A DNA stretch of 39,480 nucleotides. Origin: Deinococcales bacterium. Its GTDB lineage: Bacteria; Deinococcota; Deinococci; Deinococcales; JAAFIG01. The stretch spans positions 1-39,480 of the forward strand of contig JAAFJQ010000008.1 in the NCBI GenBank assembly GCA_013298185.1. The letters are read 5' to 3'. Position numbers and translations under genes: made by a program. Of this stretch, positions 30,954-38,727 are shown in pieces (position 1 is the stretch's first letter; every line of letters begins with the position of its first letter). A model generated the notes under the pieces. It was not told where the DNA came from. It saw nothing but the letters and a program-made list of their open reading frames with translations, and ran no database searches.

Positions 30954-33674
30954 ATGACCACATCCCAAGTTGGTGGGTTGACCACTTCGCAAATCCGCGA
31001 GAAGTATTTGGCTTTTTTCGAGTCCAAAGGACACCTGCGTTACGCCTCGCATCCAATTCCTGTGTATGACGACCCAACGTTGATGTTCAGCGTAGCGGGT
31101 ATGAGCCAATTTAAGCCGTTTTTCATTGGCGCTGAACCGCGCTTGGCTGGCGGCGTTTGGCAACGTGTCACCACGGCACAAAAGTGCATTCGGATTGGCG
31201 ACATCGAAAATGTCGGGCGCACCAACCGTCACTGCTCTTTTTTTGAGATGATGGGTAATTTTAGTTTTGACAGTTATTTCAAGCAAGAAGCGATTACTTG
31301 GGCTTGGGAATTTATCACCAGCCCAGATTGGCTTGGGCTGGATGGTTCAAAAATCTACGTCACAATTTACAAAGACGATGACGAAGCCTTTACCTACTGG
31401 ACCAAAGACGTTGGTCTCGAGCCAAGTCGTATTCACCGCTTTGATGCCGACGAGAATTTCTGGCCTCAGAATGCTCCAAGCAAAGGTCCGAATGGTCCTT
31501 GCGGTCCCTGCTCAGAAATCTATTATGACCGTGGCGAGGCTTTTGGCACGGACACTTGGGCAGATTATTTTGAAACCCGTGAATCCACGCGCTTTTTGGA
31601 AATCTGGAATTTGGTTTTCCCGGGGTATAACCGCACCGATGGAGCAGATGGCACTGGCGCTCTCGAGGATTTAGGGCGCAAAAACATTGACACGGGCTTG
31701 GGCTTGGTGCGTGTCGCAGCTGTCGTACAAGGGGTTGAGGATTTTTACCAAACCGATGATTTTAAGCCACTGATTGAAGCCGTCGAAAAACTCTGCGCTC
31801 AGCCTTACGAGGGCGCAAAAAGCGTTTCGCATCGGGTGATTGCCGAACACATCCGCATGGTCACAGTGACACTGGCGGACGGCTTAACCTTCGGCACAGG
31901 CGAACGCGAGTATGTGGTGCGAAAAGTCATGCGTCGCGCCAGCCGTCATGCTTATTTGCTTGGCTTAAAAGAACCTGCGCTTTATAACCTTGTGCCAGTG
32001 GTCGTGCAGACGCTTGGCACTGCCTATCCTGATTTAATCGCAGCGGCTGACAGTGTGGCTAAACAAATCAAACTCGAGGAAGCCCGTTTCCTCGAGACCC
32101 TAGGCAATGGCATTCAGCGCTTAGAGAAACTGCTCGAGCCTAAAAATTCTGGCGATGTGCTGTCTGGTGATGATGCCTTTACGCTGTACGACACCTTTGG
32201 TTTTCCACTTGACCTAACCAAAGAAATCGCTGAGGAACGCGGTGTTGGTGTGGACGAAGCTGGTTATAAAGCCGCCCTAAAAAAAGCTCAGGCACTCGCT
32301 CGAGCAGGCTCGAAATTTGTTGGGCGAGAATTATTTGAAGGGCAAAGCAACGCCCTCGAGGGGATTGCCGCCACGCAATTTGTGGGTTATTCGAGTACCC
32401 AAACCACCGCCAAAGTGCTGGCGCTCGTCTCGAGCGGCGAGCGGATGGACAGCATCGGCGAAGGTGCAAACGCTCAAATCATCCTCGAGTCAACCCCGTT
32501 TTATGCTGAAGGCGGCGGACAAATCGGCGACACAGGCATGTTGCACTGGAGCATTTCCGCTCATCAAAGCGGTGAAATTGCCATATCGAACACCTTCAAA
32601 ACCGCCAGTGGTGTGTTCATCCACGAAGGCACGGTGTTGCGTGGTACATTAAAACTTGGCGATACCCTCGACGCAACTGTGGAGAACTCGGCGCGTCGTG
32701 CCACGGAACGCCATCACACCGCCACGCACCTATTGCAAGCTGCCTTGCGAGCTGTCCTCGGCTCAAGTGTCAACCAAGCTGGTTCGTATGTTGCCCCTGA
32801 CCGTTTGCGCTTTGATTTCACGCATAGCGAAAGCGTGACAAGCGAGGAATTATCCCAAGTCGAAATGCTGGTCAACCGTTGGGTTCAAGCCGATTTTAGT
32901 GTGACTGCCGAAAACATGAACCTCGAGGATGCTCGTAAAACGGGTGCAATGGCACTCTTCGGCGAGAAATATGGCGAGGTCGTGCGCGTGGTCAGTGTGG
33001 GCGGTAACGTCTCGAGCCTTGGGATTTTAGAATCTGTGAAGCAGATCTCGAGCAAAGAACTTTGTGGAGGAACGCATGTGCCAAGCACAGGTGCAATTGG
33101 TTTTTTTGTGATTGTTTCCGAAGAAAGCATCAAAGCGGGAGTGCGCCGCATCGAAGCCTTGTGCGGCGAAGCTGCTGTTCAGTTCACCCGCCATGCACTC
33201 GAGCAACTGAAAAACGCAGCTCGAGCTTTGACCACCACGCCCGAAAACCTAACTGAGCGTTTAGAAAAACTATTCGATGAACAAAAAGCCGCGACTCGAG
33301 AAATCAATCACCTCAAAGCCGCTGTGGTACGGGCGCAAACCGCTGGTGGAGCAAATGTGGACACGCTCGAGTTCGGTGGTTTCAAGGCTGCCAGACTTCA
33401 ACTCGAGGGGGTCGAAGGGGTTGCCCTGAAAACCGCTGCTGATGACCTGATGGACAAATCAAAAGCCGATATTGTGGTCGTGGGTTCTGGTGGTGGCTTG
33501 GTGGTCAAAGTATCCAAAGAAGCCAATGCCAAAGGAATCAAAGCTGGCGATTTGATTCGTAAACTCGCCCAAGCTGGCGGTGGTAATGGCGGTGGCAGTC
33601 CAGCCATGGCTCAAGCTGGTGGAATCAAGGATGTCAGCGCAGCACTAGCGGCGCTCGAGCAGGCTGTAGGTTAA
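30954..33674 (+). CDS. alaS: Alanyl-tRNA synthetase
   Basis: The 906-residue enzyme charges tRNA-Ala and edits mischarged Ser and Gly. The catalytic core begins REKYLAFFESKGH; PVYDDPTLMFSVAGM and RNRHCSFFEMMGNFSF-type motif 2 are present. The editing domain holds HHTATH near residue 586 and CGGTHV near 704, which make its zinc site. The C-terminal C-Ala domain includes AQAGGGNGGGSPAMAQAGG. AAAGGAG (30941-30947) sits six bases before ATG 30954, which I prefer to ATG 30951 (three-base spacing). The leader upstream suggests transcription attenuation. CTCGAG is sparse in the conserved first third and frequent later. Confidence 0.97.
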   Translation: MTTSQVGGLTTSQIREKYLAFFESKGHLRYASHPIPVYDDPTLMFSVAGMSQFKPFFIGAEPRLAGGVWQRVTTAQKCIRIGDIENVGRTNRHCSFFEMMGNFSFDSYFKQEAITWAWEFITSPDWLGLDGSKIYVTIYKDDDEAFTYWTKDVGLEPSRIHRFDADENFWPQNAPSKGPNGPCGPCSEIYYDRGEAFGTDTWADYFETRESTRFLEIWNLVFPGYNRTDGADGTGALEDLGRKNIDTGLGLVRVAAVVQGVEDFYQTDDFKPLIEAVEKLCAQPYEGAKSVSHRVIAEHIRMVTVTLADGLTFGTGEREYVVRKVMRRASRHAYLLGLKEPALYNLVPVVVQTLGTAYPDLIAAADSVAKQIKLEEARFLETLGNGIQRLEKLLEPKNSGDVLSGDDAFTLYDTFGFPLDLTKEIAEERGVGVDEAGYKAALKKAQALARAGSKFVGRELFEGQSNALEGIAATQFVGYSSTQTTAKVLALVSSGERMDSIGEGANAQIILESTPFYAEGGGQIGDTGMLHWSISAHQSGEIAISNTFKTASGVFIHEGTVLRGTLKLGDTLDATVENSARRATERHHTATHLLQAALRAVLGSSVNQAGSYVAPDRLRFDFTHSESVTSEELSQVEMLVNRWVQADFSVTAENMNLEDARKTGAMALFGEKYGEVVRVVSVGGNVSSLGILESVKQISSKELCGGTHVPSTGAIGFFVIVSEESIKAGVRRIEALCGEAAVQFTRHALEQLKNAARALTTTPENLTERLEKLFDEQKAATREINHLKAAVVRAQTAGGANVDTLEFGGFKAARLQLEGVEGVALKTAADDLMDKSKADIVVVGSGGGLVVKVSKEANAKGIKAGDLIRKLAQAGGGNGGGSPAMAQAGGIKDVSAALAALEQAVG

Positions 33675-33714
33675 AAAGTCCATCCAATGTCCATCTGAGG
33701 TGTCCAATTCTGGG

Positions 33715-33734
33715 GACTGCAAACCTTTGCAGTC
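33715..33734. promoter_or_regulatory. LacI-type operator-like palindrome upstream of the DUF4432 gene
   Basis: GACTGCAAACCTTTGCAGTC has perfect 9-base arms around CC and overlaps the -35/spacer region of the TATGCT or TAGATT -10 candidates (33736-33746). The core resembles the TGCAAACGTTTGCA consensus of LacI/GalR regulators. A LacI-family gene lies at the end of this cluster. Confidence 0.6.
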
Positions 33735-33784
33735 TTATGCTAGATTGACCAACATTCCACAGTTTGTGTTTCGCGGAGGTCAAC

Positions 33785-34870
33785 ATGGCAACAACCATTC
33801 ATTTGTACAAACACGCTTTTTCCCAAGTCAATCAGGTGTTGCTCGAGACAGCAGATTTTAAGGTCAGCACCTTTGTTTATCCAAGCGGTGTGTGCGCTGT
33901 GCGTTTTGAAAATGCAGTTGGGCATTTGATCATGCTGCCATTTCAAGGGCAGCAAATTTGGGATGCGGTGCTGCGTGGACGACGTTTGACGATGCACTCC
34001 ATGTTCACCGATCCAAAGCCCACCACGGCGTATCTCGAGAATTACGGGGGGCTGCTGCTGCATTGTGGTGTGACTGCCATGGGAGTGCCAACGCCTGCTG
34101 ATTCGCACCCGCTCCATGGTGAGTTGCCCAATGCGCCTTATCAAACAGCCTATTTGCAACTTTCGGAGGATGAACACGGGACGTACATTGCGCTGGGCGG
34201 AACATACCAGCATACCGTCGCCTTTGCACACAATTACTTGGCGCGTCCCGAAGTGCGTTTTTATGCCAATTCGAGCCGTGTGGCGGTGCATCTCGAGATC
34301 GAAAATCTCAAGGGTAGCCCAATGGATTTGATGTACCTCGCGCACCTGAATTTGCGCCCCAAAGACGAAGCCGAGATTGTCTACAGCGCTAAGGTATCGC
34401 CGCAAACCGTGCGGATTCGCAGCAGCATCCCAAGTCATGTGAAAATGTCCAGCCAAGCCCTAGCGCAACTCGAGCAACTGAAAAACAATCCAGAGTTGCA
34501 CCATACATTAAAAACCAGTGTCAGTTACGACCCTGAAGTGGTGTTCTTTATTGATTACTTGTCCGACCAAAACGGCTGGGCGCACAGCTTACAAGTTCAC
34601 CCAGATGGCAGCGCTGACCATGTCATGCACCGCCCGAGCCAACTGCCGATTGGGGTGCGTTGGATTACCCGAACACCAGACCAAGACGGCTTTGGTCTGG
34701 TGTTACCCGCCACGGCTGAACCGACGGGGTACACCACCGAAAAAGCCGCAGGGCGGGTGCTGAGTCTCGAGCCAAAAAGCACTTGGAGTTGCGAGTATGC
34801 TTTTGATGTTCTCGAGCCAAGCGCTGTGGCACAAGTCAAAGCCCAGATTGATTCGATTGTCCAAGGTTAG
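33785..34870 (+). CDS. DUF4432 family aldose 1-epimerase-like protein
   Basis: This 361-residue protein has the galactose mutarotase-like beta sandwich of DUF4432. The identifying blocks are LENYGGLLLHCGVTAMGVP near 85, DSHPLHGELPNAPYQTAYL near 110 and YLAHLNLRPKDEAEIVYS near 185. It should act on a sugar or sugar acid. I start it at ATG 33785 with GGAGG five bases before it. Its likely operator matches that of the sugar transporter that follows, so it probably supports use of the same sugar. Confidence 0.83.
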   Translation: MATTIHLYKHAFSQVNQVLLETADFKVSTFVYPSGVCAVRFENAVGHLIMLPFQGQQIWDAVLRGRRLTMHSMFTDPKPTTAYLENYGGLLLHCGVTAMGVPTPADSHPLHGELPNAPYQTAYLQLSEDEHGTYIALGGTYQHTVAFAHNYLARPEVRFYANSSRVAVHLEIENLKGSPMDLMYLAHLNLRPKDEAEIVYSAKVSPQTVRIRSSIPSHVKMSSQALAQLEQLKNNPELHHTLKTSVSYDPEVVFFIDYLSDQNGWAHSLQVHPDGSADHVMHRPSQLPIGVRWITRTPDQDGFGLVLPATAEPTGYTTEKAAGRVLSLEPKSTWSCEYAFDVLEPSAVAQVKAQIDSIVQG

Positions 34871-34971
34871 AAATATCCCCTTGGCATTTGACTTTCATGC
34901 CTAAAATGCGTATTCTTTTGACACCACTCAAATCAATTTCTTTACGGCATCTGCTTTGTTCTGCTCTAGCT

Positions 34972-34983
34972 GCAAACGTTTGC
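34972..34983. promoter_or_regulatory. LacI-type operator upstream of the sugar transporter
   Basis: GCAAACGTTTGC is a perfect 12-base palindrome with the central CG of LacI/GalR operators, within TGCAAACGTTTGCC. It lies 44 bases before the binding-protein ATG and downstream of a TTGACA box (34918-34923), where a repressor would block transcription. Confidence 0.6.
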
Positions 34984-35026
34984 CAAAGACGGTTTTCTCG
35001 AGTGTTTAGGTTCTCTAGGAGGAGTT

Positions 35027-36511
35027 ATGAATAAGAAGTACATTGCTTTCGGTGCAGTTGGTTTACTCACAGCAGGCTTGGTGCTGGGAGTAGCCCAAGG
35101 GCAAGGCGCTAAAAAGTACGCTGGTAAAACCATCACCATCGTCACCTTCGATGGACCTCAGATCGGCGAGCCGCTGCGTCGTCACGCCCCTGAATTCGAG
35201 AAGCTGACTGGTGCAAAAGTCAACATTGTGCTGACCACCTTCGGTGATTTGTTCCCACGCATCCTGACCGACTTCCAAAACGCCAATAGCTTCGATGCTG
35301 CCGTTTTTGCCCCACAATGGCTTGGCGATTACGTCTCGGCAGGTTACCTCGAGCCACTCGATGGCTACATTAAAAACGCTCCTGAACTGAAATGGAACGA
35401 AATTGCACCGTTCTTCCGCGAATTCTCCGCGACCTACGCTGGTAAGACCTACATGGTTCCTTTCGATGGCGATTTCCAAATGGTCTACTACCGCCGCGAT
35501 CTCTGGGAGAACGCCGCTAACCGCGCTGCTTTCCGCACCAAGTACGGTTATCAATTGGCTGCTCCAAAAACATGGGCTGAATACCGCGACATGGCAGAAT
35601 TCTTCAATGGCAAAACCGTGGACGGCAAAAAGATTTACGGTGCTGTCGAAGCCATGACCCGCAACGCCCAATCGTTCTGGATTCTCGGCTCGAGAGCCGC
35701 CGCCTATATGCAGTACAAAGGCACAGCTCAAGGTATCTTCTTTGACACCAACAACATGAACCCGTTAATCAACGAAGATGGCTTTGTTCGCGCACTTACT
35801 GAATGGAAAGACATTCAGAAATTCGCTCCACCAAATATTCTCAATTACGGTACAGGCGAGGTTCGCAGTGGATTCACCAAAGCCTGCGAAGCTGCACTTG
35901 CGATTGACTGGGGTGACATCGGCAGTTTATCCGCCGACAAGGATTCGTGCATCAAAGGCAAGCTCGGCAGCACCATTCTGCCTGGTTCAAAAGATTACTG
36001 GGATCGTGATGCCAACAAGTGGGTCACAGCTCCACGCATCAACTACGCGCCATACGCTGCCTTCGGTGGTTGGAGCGGCGCGGTCAACGCCAAATCAAAA
36101 GAAAAACAAGCCACCTTTGATTTCCTTTCCTTTGTTGGACAACCAGCACAATCCAACGAAGACGTAACAATAGGTATCACTGGCTTTAACCCATACCGCA
36201 CCAGCCACTTTGCTTCGCCAGACTTGTATGTCAAAGCCGGCATGGACGCCACCGATGCCAAGAATTACCTCAACGCCATCGGCTCGAGCTTAAAGAACCG
36301 CAACTTGGTACTTGATTACCGCGTACCAGGTGCAGCCCGTTACCAAGCCGCCATGGATGTTGGCGTGTCCGAAGCCTTGTCAGGTCAAAAAACACCAAAA
36401 GATGCACTGGACGGCATTGCCGCCGAGTGGAACAAAATCACCAATGAACTTGGTCGCCAAAAGCAACTGAACATCTACCGTCAGAGCTTGAAACTCAAAT
36501 CCTTACAATAA
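35027..36511 (+). CDS. Sugar ABC transporter substrate-binding protein
   Basis: This 494-residue secreted protein has the signal sequence MNKKYIAFGAVGLLTAGLVL followed by GVAQG; there is no lipobox cysteine. It has the family 1 extracellular binding protein pattern: ITIVTFDGPQIGEPLRRHAPEF, FDAAVFAPQWLGDYVSAGYLEPLD near 95, YMVPFDGDFQMVYYRRDLW near 143 and AAFGGWSGAVNAKSKEKQATFDFL. AGGAGG precedes the ATG. It feeds the two permeases after it. Only three CTCGAG motifs occur in 1.5 kb and codon choice is more C-ending than around it, as expected for a highly expressed gene. Confidence 0.88.
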   Translation: MNKKYIAFGAVGLLTAGLVLGVAQGQGAKKYAGKTITIVTFDGPQIGEPLRRHAPEFEKLTGAKVNIVLTTFGDLFPRILTDFQNANSFDAAVFAPQWLGDYVSAGYLEPLDGYIKNAPELKWNEIAPFFREFSATYAGKTYMVPFDGDFQMVYYRRDLWENAANRAAFRTKYGYQLAAPKTWAEYRDMAEFFNGKTVDGKKIYGAVEAMTRNAQSFWILGSRAAAYMQYKGTAQGIFFDTNNMNPLINEDGFVRALTEWKDIQKFAPPNILNYGTGEVRSGFTKACEAALAIDWGDIGSLSADKDSCIKGKLGSTILPGSKDYWDRDANKWVTAPRINYAPYAAFGGWSGAVNAKSKEKQATFDFLSFVGQPAQSNEDVTIGITGFNPYRTSHFASPDLYVKAGMDATDAKNYLNAIGSSLKNRNLVLDYRVPGAARYQAAMDVGVSEALSGQKTPKDALDGIAAEWNKITNELGRQKQLNIYRQSLKLKSLQ

Positions 36512-36518
36512 ACCAAGC

Positions 36519-36560
36519 AAACAAGGCGAAAGCATGGTGCTTTCGCCTTGTTTTGTTTTT
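36519..36560 (+). terminator. Rho-independent terminator after the sugar-binding protein gene
   Basis: AAACAAGGCGAAAGCA (36519-36534) and TGCTTTCGCCTTGTTT (36538-36553) make a perfect 16-base stem with a three-base loop, followed by a T-rich tract. Partial read-through would explain how the binding protein is made in excess over the permeases. Confidence 0.92.
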
Positions 36561-36582
36561 CTCGAGACCAATATTCAATTTC

Positions 36583-36645
36583 GGGCGAGGCAAGCGATTC
36601 TGCCCGTCAGGTGCGCGTTTAGAATCAAGAAGCCCCGCCCCTACA
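36583..36645. repeat. REP-like element containing the covarying hairpin module, copy 1
   Basis: The outer GGGCGAGG and CCCCGCCCCTAC blocks belong to the GTAGGGGC palindrome family. Inside, GATTCT (36596-36601) pairs with AGAATC (36621-36626) around a loop that begins GCCCGTCAGGTGC. The same loop recurs at 38579-38608, where the stem is GACCCT/AGGGTC. Confidence 0.65.
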
Positions 36646-36686
36646 GCGAATTGGGTATGCTATAGCTGCTCGAGCAATTAAAAATC

Positions 36687-37589
36687 ATGAAAACAACTTC
36701 AACCAACAACCGAAATAAAACCCGTAGTGAACTGGGCTTTCTCCTCCCCGCTTTGGTGGTGGTGTTTGTCATGAGCATCTTCCCATTGATCTCGAGTTTG
36801 CTGCTGTCCATGACCAAATCCTCATTCAGTACAGGCGGCGGATTGCAACTCGAGTTTGTCGGCTTCCAGAATTACAGCAATTTATTATCGGATGCTCGGT
36901 TTTGGGGGACACTTGGCAATACCTTGTTGTTTGTGTTTATCGGCGTGGCATTGCAATTCGGCTTGGGCTTGGGCATCGCCATGCTGCTGACGCAAAAATT
37001 ATTTGGACAAACCTTTTTTCGGGTTTTATTTCTGATTCCAATGATGATAACCCCTGTCGCTGTGGCGTACATCATGAAAATGGTGCTGAACTTTCAGATT
37101 GGACCACTCGCGCCAATCGCCAAAGCGCTAGGCTTTGCTGACTTGCCGTGGTTTGCCGATGCCAACCTCAGTCGTTTACTGGTGATTGTCGGGGACACAT
37201 GGCAATGGACTCCATTTGTGATTATTGTGCTGCTGGCGGGTCTCGAGGCACTGCCAAACGAACCTTACGAAGCCGCCCAAGTCGAAGGCGCAACCCCGTG
37301 GCAGATGTTTACCCAAATCACTTTTCCGCTTTTATTGCCCGTCAGTACAGGTGTGGTGCTGATTCGTTTGGTTGAAGCCTTTAAGATTGTGGACATGCCG
37401 ATTGTGCTAACAGGCGGCGGTCCGGGCATTGCCACGGAAACCACGTCGCTGTTTGCGTATTACACTTGGCGCACCTTTGACCAAAGCAAAACTGCTGCCA
37501 TTGCTTACTTGCTGGTGGTGGTCGTAACGATTATCGGAACGCTGTACAACAACATCATTCGTAAACGCGCACTCGAGGTGGCAGGATGA
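36687..37589 (+). CDS. Sugar ABC transporter permease (MalF/UgpA type)
   Basis: This 300-residue inner-membrane protein has six hydrophobic helices after a short basic N-terminus. The cytoplasmic EAA loop that contacts the ATPase is EALPNEPYEAAQVEGATPWQ near residue 188. No good Shine-Dalgarno site is seen before ATG 36687; TATGCT at 36656-36661 may be a -10 box. The next gene overlaps its stop as ATGA. No ATP-binding subunit is encoded in the window, so a shared MsmK-like ATPase elsewhere must be assumed. Confidence 0.88.
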   Translation: MKTTSTNNRNKTRSELGFLLPALVVVFVMSIFPLISSLLLSMTKSSFSTGGGLQLEFVGFQNYSNLLSDARFWGTLGNTLLFVFIGVALQFGLGLGIAMLLTQKLFGQTFFRVLFLIPMMITPVAVAYIMKMVLNFQIGPLAPIAKALGFADLPWFADANLSRLLVIVGDTWQWTPFVIIVLLAGLEALPNEPYEAAQVEGATPWQMFTQITFPLLLPVSTGVVLIRLVEAFKIVDMPIVLTGGGPGIATETTSLFAYYTWRTFDQSKTAAIAYLLVVVVTIIGTLYNNIIRKRALEVAG

Positions 37590-38446
37590 AACGAAAACGC
37601 CCCGTGTGGCAAACGGCACTCATGTACATTGCTCTTTACGGCTGGGCAATCATTGTGGCGCTACCGTTGTACTGGACGCTTGTGACCTCGATCAAATCAC
37701 GCAGCAATGTGTTCAATGGTCCGTTGTACTTACCATTCATTCAATTTCAACCAGTGATGGATGCTTGGAACAGGTTCTTTATTACCGACTGGCGGTACTT
37801 TAGCAGCCAATACTTCAACAGCATCATCATTGCCCTTGGCTCGAGCATCCTCGCGGTGATAATTGGGTCGCTGGCTTCATATGGTTTGACGCGCTTTAAG
37901 TACATTTGGGGTGGAAAACTCCGCAACCGAGAACTGAGTTTTTACTTTATCTCACAACGCATTTTGCCACCTGTCGCGGTGGTGATACCGCTTTTTATTC
38001 TGTTCCAAACAGTCAAACTCTTCGACACACAGATTGGGCTAATCATCGCCTATACCGCCTTTAATTTGCCACTCGTGGTTTGGTTGATGCAGGATTATTT
38101 TGCGAGCATACCCGTTGAACTCGAGGAAAGTGCTTATATTGACGGATGCAGCAAACTCGAGGCGTTTCTGAGGATTACATTGCCATTATCCGCGCCGGGA
38201 TTGGTCGCCACATTCTTATTTGTGCTGGTATTCGCTTGGAACGAGTACATCATTGCCTTGTTCTTATCGCAATCAAACGCTCAGACCATGCCGATATTGA
38301 TTGCAGCGCAGAACGCACAGCGCGGACCGGAATGGGAAGCAATCAGCGTGCTGACGCTTGTCACGATTTTGCCAGTCTGTGTGATTGCAGTGTTCCTCGA
38401 GCGGTTCATCTCGAGGGGGTTGCTTGTGGGAGCTGTGAAAGGGTGA
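37586..38446 (+). CDS. Sugar ABC transporter permease (MalG/UgpE type)
   Basis: This 286-residue membrane protein is the second permease. MYIALYGWAIIVALPLYWTLVTSIK is the first helix with the conserved SIK, and the EAA loop is ASIPVELEESAYIDGCSKLE near residue 173, followed by RITLPLSAPGLVA. It is translationally coupled to the first permease. A ~170-bp structured repeat follows its stop. Confidence 0.9.
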   Translation: MKRKRPVWQTALMYIALYGWAIIVALPLYWTLVTSIKSRSNVFNGPLYLPFIQFQPVMDAWNRFFITDWRYFSSQYFNSIIIALGSSILAVIIGSLASYGLTRFKYIWGGKLRNRELSFYFISQRILPPVAVVIPLFILFQTVKLFDTQIGLIIAYTAFNLPLVVWLMQDYFASIPVELEESAYIDGCSKLEAFLRITLPLSAPGLVATFLFVLVFAWNEYIIALFLSQSNAQTMPILIAAQNAQRGPEWEAISVLTLVTILPVCVIAVFLERFISRGLLVGAVKG

Positions 38447-38454
38447 AGTGGAAA

Positions 38455-38650
38455 AGAGCGCAATTGGTTAGGTACTCCCCCTCGCTTCGCTCGACCCCTC
38501 ATAGAGGGGTTCAAGGTCAACTGCAAGGTCAAGAACTAACAACTAAGACCCTTCATTGAAGGGGCTGCCTAGCGCAGCGACCCTGCCCGTCAGGTGCATC
38601 TTAGGGTCAAGAAGCGAGGCTGGGGAAGTTCGTAGGAGGTTGCGTTTTTT
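38455..38650 (+). repeat. Structured ~170-bp repeat, copy B, with an inserted hairpin module
   Basis: The blocks match those of copy A at 1623-1795 in the same order on the opposite strand: ACTCCCCC, CCCCTC/GAGGGG, AAGGTCAA, CCTTCATTGAAGGGG, AGCG.AGCG, GGCTGGGGAAGTTCGTA. Relative to copy A it has about 37 extra bases (38579-38615) carrying GACCCT/AGGGTC around GCCCGTCAGGTGC, bounded by AGCG on each side. The putative -35 of the lacI unit lies at its downstream edge. Confidence 0.75.
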
Positions 38651-38667
38651 CGCTTAAACTAATGCCC

Positions 38668-38727
38668 ATGAACGGAACTTTTCAAACTCAACTCGAGTCA
38701 CCTTTCGCCTCTTCTAATCATGAATAA
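38668..38727 (+). CDS. Short upstream ORF overlapping lacI
   Basis: MNGTFQTQLESPFASSNHE and a TAA stop are read from ATG 38668. TAAACT (38655-38660) ends seven bases before this ATG, with TTCGTA 18 bases further up, so it would be the leaderless first ORF of the transcript. It overlaps the lacI-family ATG by eight bases in another frame. The regulator gene has no ribosome binding site of its own, so it may depend on translation of this ORF. Confidence 0.45.
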   Translation: MNGTFQTQLESPFASSNHE

